NCBI GenBank assembly: GCA_030544685.1
Contig: CP086683.1
Coordinates: 4,278,001-4,342,000, forward strand
Reading direction: 5' to 3'
Length of the DNA: 64,000 bases
DNA from: Pseudomonas sp. B21_DOA
GTDB taxonomy: Bacteria; Pseudomonadota; Gammaproteobacteria; Pseudomonadales; Pseudomonadaceae
Below, in pieces: positions 1 through 10,500 of the stretch. Each line of letters starts with the position of its first letter. Positions within the stretch are counted from its first letter, which is position 1. Position numbers and translations under genes: made by a program. The notes under the pieces were generated by a model. It was given only the letters and a program-made list of their open reading frames with translations, had not been told where the DNA came from and made no database searches.

Positions 1-1038
1 GTGGCGGTGAAGGCTGACCCGAGCCAATTGGTTCAGCTTTACGACAGCGCTACAGCGATTGGTGCTGCCATCGAACTTGATGACGACGGCAATGGCTCGA
101 CCACGCTCGCTGACTTGACTGTGAAAGGTTACATCCTCAAGGCCAGAGCACTTTATGGTGAACAACTGGAATCGCCGGAGCACAAATTTGCGGTCAAGGC
201 TCATCTGGCAGTAACGCTGGCGTCAGTCAGACACTCGGGAGGCGAACTATCAAATGGAGGCGCAACTACTGACTCCAGCGTCACGCTGAGCGGTACTGTG
301 ACACCCCGTTATGAAGTGCAGATTTATGACAACACCAGTGCAGGACCAAAGATCACCGGACATCCGAGCAACGGCAGTTGGACTACCACTCTGGGCGTAG
401 GCCTTGGCGGACATTCGGTCTATGCAAAAGCGCTGGCAACCGGACAGAATTCCAACACTCGGACTTTCCGCCGGGATAACCCGATCCCTCCCCTGAACTT
501 CAATCAGAACCCGGTAACCCTAGGAGGTAAAACATATATATGCCCAGCCTACCCGAACCTGTTCCCCGCGCCCAACGCGGGCAACTCGGTACGGCATCAG
601 GCATCGGGTGGCTCCGGAGCAATCAGCTACAGCTCCAGCAATCCCGCAGTAGCTGCGGTTGATAATGCAGGTTTCGTTACCGCGCGCGGCCGGGGTTCGG
701 CGTTGATAACAGCAAGGGATGGGGTAAACCAGTCCAAGAGCTACACCGTATATGTGACCAACGTCATCCACTGCATTGGTCTGGGTAATGGCGGCTGGGG
801 CGATATGAATGCGAGCGCATCGGCTAATGGCGCACGAATTCCGAGCATGGCCGAACTCAACGAAATTCATGCGGCCTATGGCGCAAGATGGCCCATGGGT
901 AACCACCATTATTGGTCAACCGATCGAGGCTCCTACTGGAAGCCATTTGCGAGCAGGAGAACCAAGTACCTGGTTACGGGAGGGGACGGCGACGCGAGAG
1001 AGTGGGGCCACGCTTCGAATGGTGTCGGCATCAGATAA
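1..1038 (+). CDS. Ig-like domain surface protein, C-terminal part (5' partial)
   Basis: The reading frame is open from the first base of the window, so the gene very probably begins upstream; the GTG at position 1 is not a supported start. Residues about 90-155 carry an Ig-like repeat with the pattern VTLSGTVTP..EVQIYD. Residues about 195-252 look like a bacterial Ig-like group 2 (BID_2) domain: SSSNPAVAAVD, then GFVTARGRGSALITA. The last 90 residues begin with C-I-G-L-G-N-G-G-W and include RIPSMAELNEI, GARWPMG and YWST, a C-terminal module I associate with intimin/invasin-like proteins of pseudomonads. Known for such proteins: surface adhesion or presentation at the outer membrane. No signal peptide is visible because the N-terminus is missing. 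The substrate or receptor is unknown. Confidence 0.7.
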   Translation: MAVKADPSQLVQLYDSATAIGAAIELDDDGNGSTTLADLTVKGYILKARALYGEQLESPEHKFAVKAHLAVTLASVRHSGGELSNGGATTDSSVTLSGTVTPRYEVQIYDNTSAGPKITGHPSNGSWTTTLGVGLGGHSVYAKALATGQNSNTRTFRRDNPIPPLNFNQNPVTLGGKTYICPAYPNLFPAPNAGNSVRHQASGGSGAISYSSSNPAVAAVDNAGFVTARGRGSALITARDGVNQSKSYTVYVTNVIHCIGLGNGGWGDMNASASANGARIPSMAELNEIHAAYGARWPMGNHHYWSTDRGSYWKPFASRRTKYLVTGGDGDAREWGHASNGVGIR

Positions 1039-1160
1039 TCTCGCTCAATTGTATTGCCAGCGTCCGGTGGGGTCACTCAAGGCAATCAACTGCCCATCGG
1101 ATAACGCCTGAATGGTGAACGGAGAAAGGACGCGCTGCCACTCATCGGAGAACCGCCAAA

Positions 1161-1180
1161 ACCTGTCAGGTTTGACAGGT
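1161..1180. repeat. Perfect 8-bp inverted repeat upstream of the second Ig-like gene
   Basis: ACCTGTCA (1161-1168), a 4-base loop GGTT, then TGACAGGT (1173-1180). It lies between the two Ig-like genes, about 55-75 bases before the likely start at 1238. There is no T-run after it, so it is a poor intrinsic terminator. It could be an operator or a dispersed palindrome. Confidence 0.5.
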
Positions 1181-1237
1181 GCGCTGCCGGTGGTTTTGTC
1201 TCCTAATCACTCCATGTCCCCAGCAAGAGTGCCCGCC

Positions 1238-3423
1238 ATGCTTATCCAACCGCGCAAACGAATCTCGACGCTATCCCTCCTCGACCCGGAAATCCCCGGC
1301 GGGCGGCTGCTGGATGACGGCAAGTGGGGCATCAACCTCGCCGCTGCGCGTCTCAACTACCCCGACAAGGGGCTGAAGATTCAGGTTCCCGCCTGGAACA
1401 ACATGAGCATGAACGACAACTGCAAGTTGTACCTGGGCACCGCCATGGTCGCGCAAAAGACCATCAACGAAGACATTGAAGTGAACAAGCATGTCACTCT
1501 CTTCGTCGCGCCCGAGCGCTTGCTCAGCGGCGACTGGGAGCTGTCCTACGAGGTCACGCGTTTCGGACAGAAGCCCGAGCCGGGACCGACGATCAAGCTC
1601 TTCGTCAAACTCGAACTGCCCGGCGGTCAGGATCTTAACCCTGAATATGGCCACTCCGAACTGACCATCGCCTTCGATCCGCCGAATGTGGTGCGCGACG
1701 GCGTCGACGAGGCCACCGCTGAGAAAGGCGTGCTGATCTACGCCAAACCCAAACCAGGCGATGGCTTGCTCTACAAAGATGCCGCCGTCGGTGACGTGCT
1801 CATCCTGGCCTGGGCCGGGAAAACCGAGAACTCCGAGCCCGTCACTCAGGAACAGCTCGACGATCCGGAAGATAACCCGATCGTCGTTCTGGCCAACAAG
1901 GCCACCATCCTCTCAGCCGGAGACTCCGACGGCGTATTGGTCAGCTACAAGATTCGCGACCGCGTGTACAACGAGTCCGAAGACTGGTGCGAGGCCGTGC
2001 ATATTGTCGTCGACACCGAGGGCTTGCGGCAGGATGCGCCCATCCTCAAACAGGCCAATGGCCTCGTCGTGAAGCTGGATGTGCTGGGGGACAAACCGCC
2101 GATAGTGGAGGTTTGGGCGGTTGACGAGAACATCTTCAAAGAGAACGACAAGATCTACCTCAGCGTCACCGGTATCGACGACGCAGGTCAAGAGATCAGT
2201 GAATTGGTGGACAAGAAGATCGAAAGCGCGCCGCCGGTGGTGGTCTCGATCGAGCACAAGAACAGCACCCTGCGCGCCTTGGCCAAACGCACGGTGGTGT
2301 ACTCTTATCATGTGCGCCGCGGTGGGGTCGTGGTCGACAACTCCCAATCCAAGTCCCGCGCCTACAGCGTAATCGGCGAACCGACACGTCTGGCCGCGCC
2401 GATCGCGATCGATCACATCAGTGGCGCGCTCAACCCTGACGCGCCCCAATACCGCATCCGCATTCCCTACGATCCACTGATCACCACGAACAATGCCATC
2501 GAGCTCAAATGGTTCGGCACCCGGGCGGACCTCACGACTTACGACCCGGAACTGGAGTGGTATTTCCCGAGCAAAGACGAGGCCAATGATCCCGAGGGCT
2601 TCGTCGTCACCGTCCCCGGCGAACACGGCAAAACCCTGGAGGGCGGCACGCTGGATCTGTCATACAACCTGCTGAGCGACGAAGACGGCACCATCACCCG
2701 CCGCGCGTCGCTGCATGCTTCGCGGCTCAACGTCGGCGAAGCGCAACGGGAGCTAGTCAAACCTGTCGTCCTTGGCGAAAAGGACGGCGCCCTGGAACCA
2801 AGGACCTGCCCGGTGGCGCCAGCAAGCTCACCGCCCCACGGCCGGTCGCTGTTCCGAGCGAGGCCAACGATATCGTCACTTATTTCTGGATCGTTGAAAG
2901 CAACAAGCCTGTTACCGACTTCAAAAAACTCAACGCACTGTCCAAGGACAAGGACGTGGAGTTCCCGCTGAACGCAGCGTTTGTGGCGCAGCACATCGAG
3001 CCTAACCGCGGGAAAACGGTGCAGGTGCATTACGAAATCTTCCGGGCCGCCAGCAACACGACCAGTTATTCGAATGTGCTGGATTTTGTAATCGGTGAAT
3101 CGGTGCGCCCCAAACTGCTCACGCTCGACTTGATCAAGGAATGCTCAAGCGGCAAGGAAATCAAGGAAGGTGAGACGACCCATGAGACCAGCGTGGTGAT
3201 TAGCGGCAAAAGTCCCAAGGGGACAGTCTTGGTCGTGGATTCAGAGATTTCAAAATTAGTAGGTTTGGGGCATCCCGATTCTGCGACAGGCGAATGGGAG
3301 GCACTTGTCATTGATCTGAAGCCGGGTTTGCATAGCTTCCAAGCCGCTGTGGCTAACGCACCGGAGTTGGGAACGACGCCAAAGCGGACTTTGACCGTTT
3401 CTACGGTCATTGCTCCTGGCTGA
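1238..3423 (+). CDS. Large Ig-like repeat protein (one frameshift at about 2798)
   Basis: The protein is about 728 residues once one base is restored. The first frame runs to about 2797; from there the continuation (…KDLPGGASKLTAPRPV…) is in the frame ending at 3423. Adding one C to the CC at 2798-2799 joins them seamlessly. I chose ATG 1238 (MLIQPRKR) because an AAGAG-type ribosome site lies about 9 bases upstream and the family-like sequence starts there; ATG 1214 is possible. There is no signal peptide or membrane segment. The sequence is beta-rich, with repeated stretches such as LDVLGDKPPIVEVWAVDE and YSYHVRRGGVVVDNSQSKS that resemble tandem Ig-like modules. It lies 200 bases after another Ig-like gene on the same strand and is followed by a terminator. 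Function is unknown; a structural or adhesive role is inferred only from the fold type. Confidence 0.65.
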
Positions 3424-3525
3424 TGCTGTTTTAGCGGCGCGATGTTCATAGTCAAATCTGTGGGGCGGCCTTGCTCGAAGATGGCCTTCAGCCGATGCAG
3501 CACTTCACGGATAAAAATCGCCGCC

Positions 3526-3550
3526 CCGTTCAATCGGAACGGCGTTTTTT
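3526..3550 (+). terminator. Intrinsic terminator after the Ig-like gene
   Basis: CCGTTC (3526-3531), loop AATCG, GAACGG (3537-3542), then CG and six T (3545-3550). It lies 100 bases downstream of the Ig-like stop codon in the correct orientation. Confidence 0.8.
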
Positions 3551-3565
3551 GTATCACACGGGAGG

Positions 3566-3943
3566 TCAAGAATCCCGATGCAAATCCGGCGGAATCGGCA
3601 GGTCATCCTTCAGCGGATCCGGACGTTTACCCTTGCCCGCCAGGTGTTGGCGAATCTGGCAGGCGTAAGCCAATACCTGCGCGACTGCCAGATATAGCCC
3701 GCCGGGAATTTCTTGCTCAAGTTCCGTGGAATAGAAGATCGAGCGTGCCAGCGCGCGCGATTCAAGCGGTATGAGTTTGTTGGACACACCGATTTCGTGG
3801 ATTTTCAGGGCGATGAAGTCGCTGCCCTTGCCTAGCAGCACCAGCGCGCCGCCCTTCTCCGAGTCGTATTTGAGCGTCGCCCAATGACCACAGGCAGATT
3901 TCTTACAGAATCGAACTACACAGCTGATCGACTTCGCACGCAT
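3566..3943 (-). pseudogene. FlhB C-terminal-domain-like protein with a replaced N-terminus
   Basis: From LKYDSEKGGA (near 3874) to the stop the protein matches the small 'FhlB' family, stand-alone relatives of the cytoplasmic domain of flagellar export protein FlhB: KGSDFIALKIHEIG, SRALARSIF, EIPGGLYLAVAQVLAYA, and a PDPLKDDLPIPPDL tail. Family members are about 105-110 residues and start about 10 residues before LKYD. Here everything upstream of about 3880 is unrelated (…RAKSISCVVRFCKKSACGHW…), with no good ribosome site at ATG 3943. I infer that the true 5' end and any neighbouring fliK-type gene were lost at a rearrangement junction near 3880, leaving a remnant. An alternative is that it is still expressed from ATG 3943 as a chimeric small protein. 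Confidence 0.65.
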
Positions 3944-4066
3944 CAGATGCGAAGCGCCTGACAGATTTGTATCGTCCGTTTGGGGGTGATGTCTCCCTCG
4001 TCCCGCCAGTGACGACAACGAGCCACATCCCCCTTAGGCTGCTTCACATTGATCACGGGGGTCATT

Positions 4067-4261
4067 ATGAGCGCTGAACTTTCACTTATCGTTTCAGACT
4101 TCGAAACCGAAGAAGAGGCTGCGGAATACGACCTTTGGTTTCGTGCGCAGGTCCAGGAAGCACTTGATGATCCGCATCCGGGCGTTCCTCACGATGAAGC
4201 TATGATACTGCTCGCCCAAATGCTCGAAGAGAGGCGCAGGAGCCGCCGCGCTGCTGGTTAG
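4067..4261 (+). CDS. RelB/StbD-like antitoxin
   Basis: A 64-residue acidic protein: FETEEEAAEYDLWFRAQVQEALDDPHPGVPHDEAM. This is the pattern of pseudomonad RelB/StbD antitoxins, which bind the partner toxin and repress their own promoter. ATG 4067 is preferred over TTG 4049 because a GGGGGT ribosome site lies 5 bases upstream and family members start with M-S-x-x-L-S. The stop overlaps the toxin reading frame by about 11 bases, the usual arrangement for co-translated toxin-antitoxin genes. The basic tail RRRSRRAAG is probably involved in contact with toxin or DNA (inference). Confidence 0.8.
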   Translation: MSAELSLIVSDFETEEEAAEYDLWFRAQVQEALDDPHPGVPHDEAMILLAQMLEERRRSRRAAG

Positions 4262-4535
4262 ATGGAGCAACAAGGCTCTTGCTCAACTGGCTGACATCTG
4301 CGAATACATCGACCAATTCAACTCCACCGCTTCGATTTCTATGGAACGCAAGGCTGTAGCAGCGGCGGAAAAGCTTTCATCCATACCCTATGGTTTCCGA
4401 TCTGGTCGAGTGCAAGGCACACGTGAGATGGTGATTCATCCTAACTATCTGCTGGTATATCAGGTGAATGGGGTCATCAAAATACTGACGGTACTTCACG
4501 CTCGACAAAAATATCCGCGATCCCCTCCACACTAA
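4251..4535 (+). CDS. RelE/ParE-superfamily toxin, probable CTG start
   Basis: Reading from CTG 4251 gives about 94 residues starting (M)LVRWSNKALAQLADICEYI and ending VLHARQKYPRSPPH, typical of RelE/ParE toxins in length (90-100), with the conserved R..Y.V.Y…I…V.HARQ. end. RelE members cleave mRNA on the ribosome; ParE members poison gyrase; I cannot decide which. No ATG or GTG exists in frame before residue 31. AGGAG at 4238-4242 sits 8 bases before CTG 4251, which is why I choose it. ATG 4341 would remove the first helices and is unlikely to be functional. Either a rare CTG start or a start codon mutated from ATG would explain this. Confidence 0.75.
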   Translation: MLVRWSNKALAQLADICEYIDQFNSTASISMERKAVAAAEKLSSIPYGFRSGRVQGTREMVIHPNYLLVYQVNGVIKILTVLHARQKYPRSPPH

Positions 4536-4557
4536 AAAAGGCGGCCAACCGGCCGCC
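4534..4557 (-). terminator. Intrinsic terminator for the pdtA-like gene
   Basis: On the minus strand: GGCGGCC, loop GGTT, GGCCGCC, then six T (the A-run at 4534-4539). It lies 24-47 bases beyond the stop at 4581 and overlaps the end of the toxin gene on the other strand. Confidence 0.85.
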
Positions 4558-4580
4558 CAAACGTACTGCACGAGAGTCTG

Positions 4581-7500
4581 TTACAACGTCAGCTGCCCAC
4601 GCTCTTCCTCGGTCAGCTGCTGTTTCGCCTGTTCATCCAGCGCCCCGGCGCCCAGTACCTGCACCGGGCTGTCCGGGTTGTAACCGGTCGCCGGCGTGCG
4701 ACTGGCACCATCACGCGACGGCGCCAGTTGCTCGTTGCCGAAGCTGAGCACCTGCACAGTGAACACCGAGGCCTGGTTCTGCCGCGCTGCTGCCTGTTGC
4801 TGACGGGCGACGTCTTCCGCTGCCTGGGTAGCGGAGGATGCCGCCGAGCTCGCCGAGGTGATTGCGCCAGTGTTGACCGCTGACACCACCGGCACGCCAG
4901 TCGCTTTACCCTGCACGGAAATGTTCGCGGCGTTGACCACCGTCAGCGCGGCGATGTTGACGTTGCCAGACACGCGAATCCCCGCTTCGCCGGCATCGAT
5001 GGTGCCCAGTGGCGCGATCAGGTCGATGTTGCCTGGCGCCACTTCGGCGATCGGGTTGAGCGTGGCGATACCGGCGCCGGTGCTCGGCACCGATGGCGAC
5101 AGCGTGACGTTGCCCCAGCTGTCGTACACACGTTTTGGCGGCGTGTAGACCACGGTGGTTTTCGAGCCGCGACCGGCGTTGATATCGCCCTCGGCGGACC
5201 AGCCGAGAATCGAGCCGCCGAACGTGGTCATGATCCGGCTCTGGCCGAGCAGAATGCTGCCTTGGGAGTACAGCTGAATGTCGCCCGAACCCTGAGTGAT
5301 GATCCCCGCCGTCGACGGCGGCGCAGCGCCTTCGATGCCGAACACCTGACCACCGCCCGGCGTGAGCATCTGGATATCGCCGCCAAACAGCGTCTTGACC
5401 CCGGCGCCGCCGTACATCGTGATATCGCCGTCGTAACGGATCGGATTGCCGGCGACATCAGTGGTCGGGAACAGCGCCGCAATGGCGTTGCGACCGCGCA
5501 AGTAACTGCCGGTGCGCGGGCCACTGGCATCGGTGTATTCCAGGCCGCCGGCACGCAATTCGGCGAAGTACACCTGCCGGGCGAAGATCGCCTGCTCGGT
5601 ACTCGGCAGTGCGGCGAAGAACGCTTGCGCCTGTTCGTCGCCACCCTTGAAGCCATAACCGAGGCTCAGCCAACTCTGCAGTTCTTCGACGTAGGTCTTG
5701 ACCACTTTGCCCGGCTGCGCGCTGAGGGCCACCGCTGAATCCGCTACGTTTTGCGGGTTCAGATAACGCGCAATGAACCGTGAGTAATCCGGCCCCTGCG
5801 CGCCCGCACCCGCTTGCATCACGATGCTCGCACCGGGGCGCTGATCACCTGCCACGACAGGGCCGAGGCTGGTGATGCTGGCGCGATCTTCCATCAGGAT
5901 ATTGCGCCCGGCATTGACGTCCAGAATACCCGGGCCGGCAATGTCGAAGCTGCTGTAGAGAATGTCTCGCCCGGCCGAAACCCGCGAAATGTCGCGCGCA
6001 TCGTTATGCACGAACAGATTGCCGGTAGACGCGATCTGTTCGTTATTGCGACTCATGCCCCCAACGGGCGCAAACGTGGGTTGCCCCAAATTGGTACCGG
6101 ACGCCACGATGTCACGCCCCGCCACCATCCACACCGGGCCTGCCGATTCATACCAGGTGCGCTTCGTGGTCGCGAACGCCAGCGTTTCGCCCGTGCGAAT
6201 TCCTACCAGGTCACCGGTCAGTGCATAGAAGCGCGCCGGCCCCTGAACACTGCTCAACCCCGAGTAGCTATCGGGACCAAAGGCAAACAGTGGATAGCGC
6301 GAATTGGTTTGCGCCAGCACACCATCGCTGCCGGCGTTGGTCGTGATCGGCCGAGCGGACTGGTTGTTGCCGTAGCCATTGAACGCGGGTGCAAACGGTG
6401 TGGCGAGCGCCGCTGGGCTGGCCCTGACTGGTTGATGGCGTAGCCGCCGGCATAGATCGAATCCCCAGCGATCAGTTCAAGCTGCCCCGCGCTGGAAGGT
6501 GCCAACAGCAATGACCAGGCCAGAGCCGGCGCCGGGTTGCCTATGCCGTAGGCCGCTGATGGTCCCGCATAAATCGAGCCCTGGCCGGCCACGGCACGCA
6601 ATATCGAAGGAAAGACGAAGCGGTCATCGGTCGGTGACCCGTTAAGCCCGGCGACGGGGTCCTGCCCGGTGGTTTCCATCAACTGGGTGCTGGGCGTCAG
6701 GTTGCCGCCGGCCGAGGACAAATCGATGGCCGTGTGATCGGTCCACAGCGAGAAACCACTCAAACCGCCACCGGCATGGTAAATGCCATCCGCCGTGGTA
6801 AACGGTGTGGAGTTCTGCAACCTCACGCGGCCCGGATCGGCGGCGCCACCCAACACCAGATCGCCGCGGGTGTTGAGGCGCATGCCGGAGTCACCGGGAA
6901 TCAGCACCAGCCCACCACTGGCATTACTGGCCGTCGAGTTGAACGGGTCGAAGGCGCGCGTTTCCCGTGGGTCATGAAACAGCGCCGAGGCGCCGTACTG
7001 CAGATTGATACCGCCCAACGCGGCGCCCGTCAGTTGCGCCGCACCGCGCAGGTTGATGAGCGCGCCCTGCAAGTCGTGCGTCGGCGTGCCGGTACCCGCC
7101 AGGCCGGCACGTGCCTGCAGAGACGGATTAAGGACACCGCCCAGACGAATATCCAGGTCTCCGCCACCGGTCAGTTGCAGCTTCCCGTCACTGCCCACGC
7201 GGCCCGTACTGCCGACAGCTACGATCAACCCCTGACTGCGAGGGTACGACGCATACCTGTCGTCGCCCATGGCCTTGAGCATGCCGGCATCCCCGCCGGC
7301 GCTCAGACTGATGTTGCCGCCGCCCAGCGTACCGAACCCGGTAAAGCCCACCAGATAAGGTCTGGTTTCCTCGCCCAGCGCTGGCAATGGCTGCGCAGCG
7401 TAGCTGCCGAAATTGATCCACCAGGCAGTCGGTACATCGTTGTTGCCGGTACCCTGGCGCCAGAGCCAATTGCCCACCGCCACACTCGGCACCTGCTCCC

Positions 7501-10500
7501 GCGTACCGTCGCCCGTGGCGACCGAGCGACGGCCAAGCACGTCACCCGACACAGACCCGCCGGCATTGATCGTCAGGTTACCGCCCATCTGCGGATACCA
7601 GGCCTGATAGAGGCTGGCACTGCCGCCATCGACCCATTTTTCGTAATCGCTGCCAGCGCTGCCCAATACCGAGCCATCAGCCGACAGCCTTCCGCGGGGC
7701 TGGTTATAACGCGCGTCGACGTCTGCCGATTGGGTGCCGGCGGTGTAGACGCCGAAAGGTGAGGCCATGCTGAGGTTACCGGCCGCCATCAAATCCAGGT
7801 CGCCGGTGCCAGTACGCAAAACGCTGAACATCTGCGTGTGGGCCTGGGCGCTCTTGCTCGGATTGTTTTCAATACACAGTGCCGGGTCGATGGAGCACCA
7901 GAACAATTCGTCATCGTTCATCGGTGTGTAATCCGGCATGCCCATCCAGTTGCCAGGCGCCCACACACTGCGCGCCATGGGCGCGCAAGAACCGGGAGCG
8001 ATATCACAGAGCACAAGGTATTCCTCGGGAACCGGTTCGTACGGTGTAAAGCCATACTCGTTATCCACCGCCCAGACCAGTTTGCCGGCCACCTCGATCA
8101 TGCTCACACCATAGTGAGTGTCGGCCATCTGCAAGTTGCCGACGCTGGCCTGAGGTTTCACGCTACGGCTGTCGGCCGCGGTCAGATCGGCCCCTGCCAC
8201 CATGCGCATCGACCACGACGCACTGCCCGCCGGCAGCATGCTGGCGATCGCCCAGTTTCGACCTTGCTGGTTTCCATTGGCAGGACGCAGGTCGAGCAAT
8301 ACCGTGCCATCGGCGAGCTTCACGTTGGTCATGGAGGGGATCAGCGAACCCCGCAACAGCGCCAACGTTCCGTTCAACACCACACCCACCGTCTTATTGT
8401 CGGCATCAACCGCACCCGGCAGCGGCACGCCTTTGGGCCAGAGCACGGCCTGCAGTGCGGTGGCGTTGTTCAAGCGAATACCTGCACCCAAACGACTGCC
8501 GGTCGGCAGGGTCACAGCGTTGTCGAGCAACGTACCGGCGGCATACATCAGGTTACCCGCCGCGTCATGCACATCGCCGGCCAGCACCGTTCCACCCTGT
8601 AACACGTAAGGTGCGGCCAAAGTGCTCTGAACCGGCAACACCGTGCCCGCAGCCAGTGTGGCGGCTTGAATCGGCAGGTCGTAATTCAAGGTGGCGCCAA
8701 CCGGAAAGAGCGTCCCTTCGGCAAGGCTGACACCACTGCCCGGTACGATCAGGTCACCGCCGAAAGGCTGTATCCCCGGCAACAGTTTCCAGCCAGCGTC
8801 GTCCACGGTTTCCGGCGGCGGTGCGAAACCGTCGTTGATGCTGCCGTAGATATCGAGGTTGCCACCGGCACGGATCAACAGGCTGCCCGCTTCCCCGCTG
8901 CCATATACCGAGGTCCGGCGAGTGTGCGGGTTGAGGCTGGCGTAACGGTAGCCGGACAAGTCGAGATCGCCCTGCACCACCAGATCGCCGTCAGCGGTTT
9001 TGCTGACGATTTCCACCCCGGGCGCAGATGAAACGCATCGGCATAGGTCGCATTGTTGAGGCCGGCCAGTTTGCGTTGTAGCAGATCACTGTTACCCAGC
9101 GCCGCATCGATAAAGCCACTGCTGTCTGAGTGAATGCGATCCAGGTAGGCTTGATCGATCACTTGATACGGGCGACCGCTGGCCGCCGGATCGGTGCCAT
9201 CGGCAGCATCACTGTAACTTCGCACGGCATTCAGCCCGATGGAGCGGGCACCTTGAATACTCAACGTACCGCTGGCATCCACCGCAATGTCACCGCCGCC
9301 CAGGCGCGGTGCATTCAGCTCCAGCGTCCCACGCAGTACGTCATCGCGTTGTCCCGCCTGGTTTCCAGGCACGGCATCGGTGCCGTGGCGCAGATCAATC
9401 CGTGCACCAGCGGCCAGCGTCAGCACGCCGTCACCTGAATTGAGTTCAACCATGGCGCGGTTCGGTGCGTCGATGATTTTGCCGTAGCTGTCGACGCGCA
9501 GTACGCGGCCATGGGCATCGAGCAGCGCGTTGCCCGTCAGGTTCAAACCGTTTTTGCCGGCAAGGCGAATGCTGCCGACCCGTTCACCACTGGCATCGAT
9601 CACCCCGTCCACGGTCAGGTTGCCGTTGTCCACCGAGACATTGACTTGGCCCGCTTTGAGTTCGTTACCGATACGCAGATTGCCCTGCTTGAACTGGAAG
9701 CTTCGACTGCCCACTACCCCGCCGGCATTCAAGCGCAGGTTAAGGCTGGCAAAGGCCTGGCTCAAATCACCCGCCAGGCGCTGGGCGCGAATGTCCACGC
9801 CACCGGCCTTGTACGGCACCCACGTACCGCCCGCGTCGTAATAGCCACTGCTGCGGCCGACAATCTGCCCTTGCAGATCAACCTGTCCAGCGTCAGTGGC
9901 CAGGGCCACAACGCTCAATTGGCCGGCCTGATTGTTGACGGCGGACAGATCGATTCGCGAGCCCGCCGACTGACGAATATTGCCGTTATTGCTCTGCAAC
10001 GACACGTCGCCGCCCCAGCTGTATTTCTGCACATCATTGAACGGCAGAACCCGGCCCGCCATATCCACCTGCGCGCCGCTGCCAAGCAGCAGATCATCCT
10101 CGGCATTGACCAGCAGCTTGCCGCTGGCGAGGACGATGCGACTGTCGAGCACAACACTGCGTGCCGTCAGGCTCAGTTGCGCACCGAGGGCATCCGCGGC
10201 AGCCGTTGTGGCGCTACCACTCAGCGTCAGGTTGTTGCCCGCCTTGAGTTCACTGACCGAGGCGGCCTCGCCGGTCAGCAATGGCGTGCGCAGATTGAGA
10301 TTGCCGCCGCTGTAGCTGAACCCCTTGACCGCGTCATAAGCTCCTTGGGATTCGTACACCGCCAGACTGCCCTTGTGGTTGGCGGTGATGCGCTCGCTGG
10401 CGTTGAAGTTGACGTTGGCAAACCCCAGGGCCAGTCGGTTATTGCGATCCAGGCCATTGGGCTGCGGGTTCGGGCCGTAACCCAATTCGATCCGCTGCGC

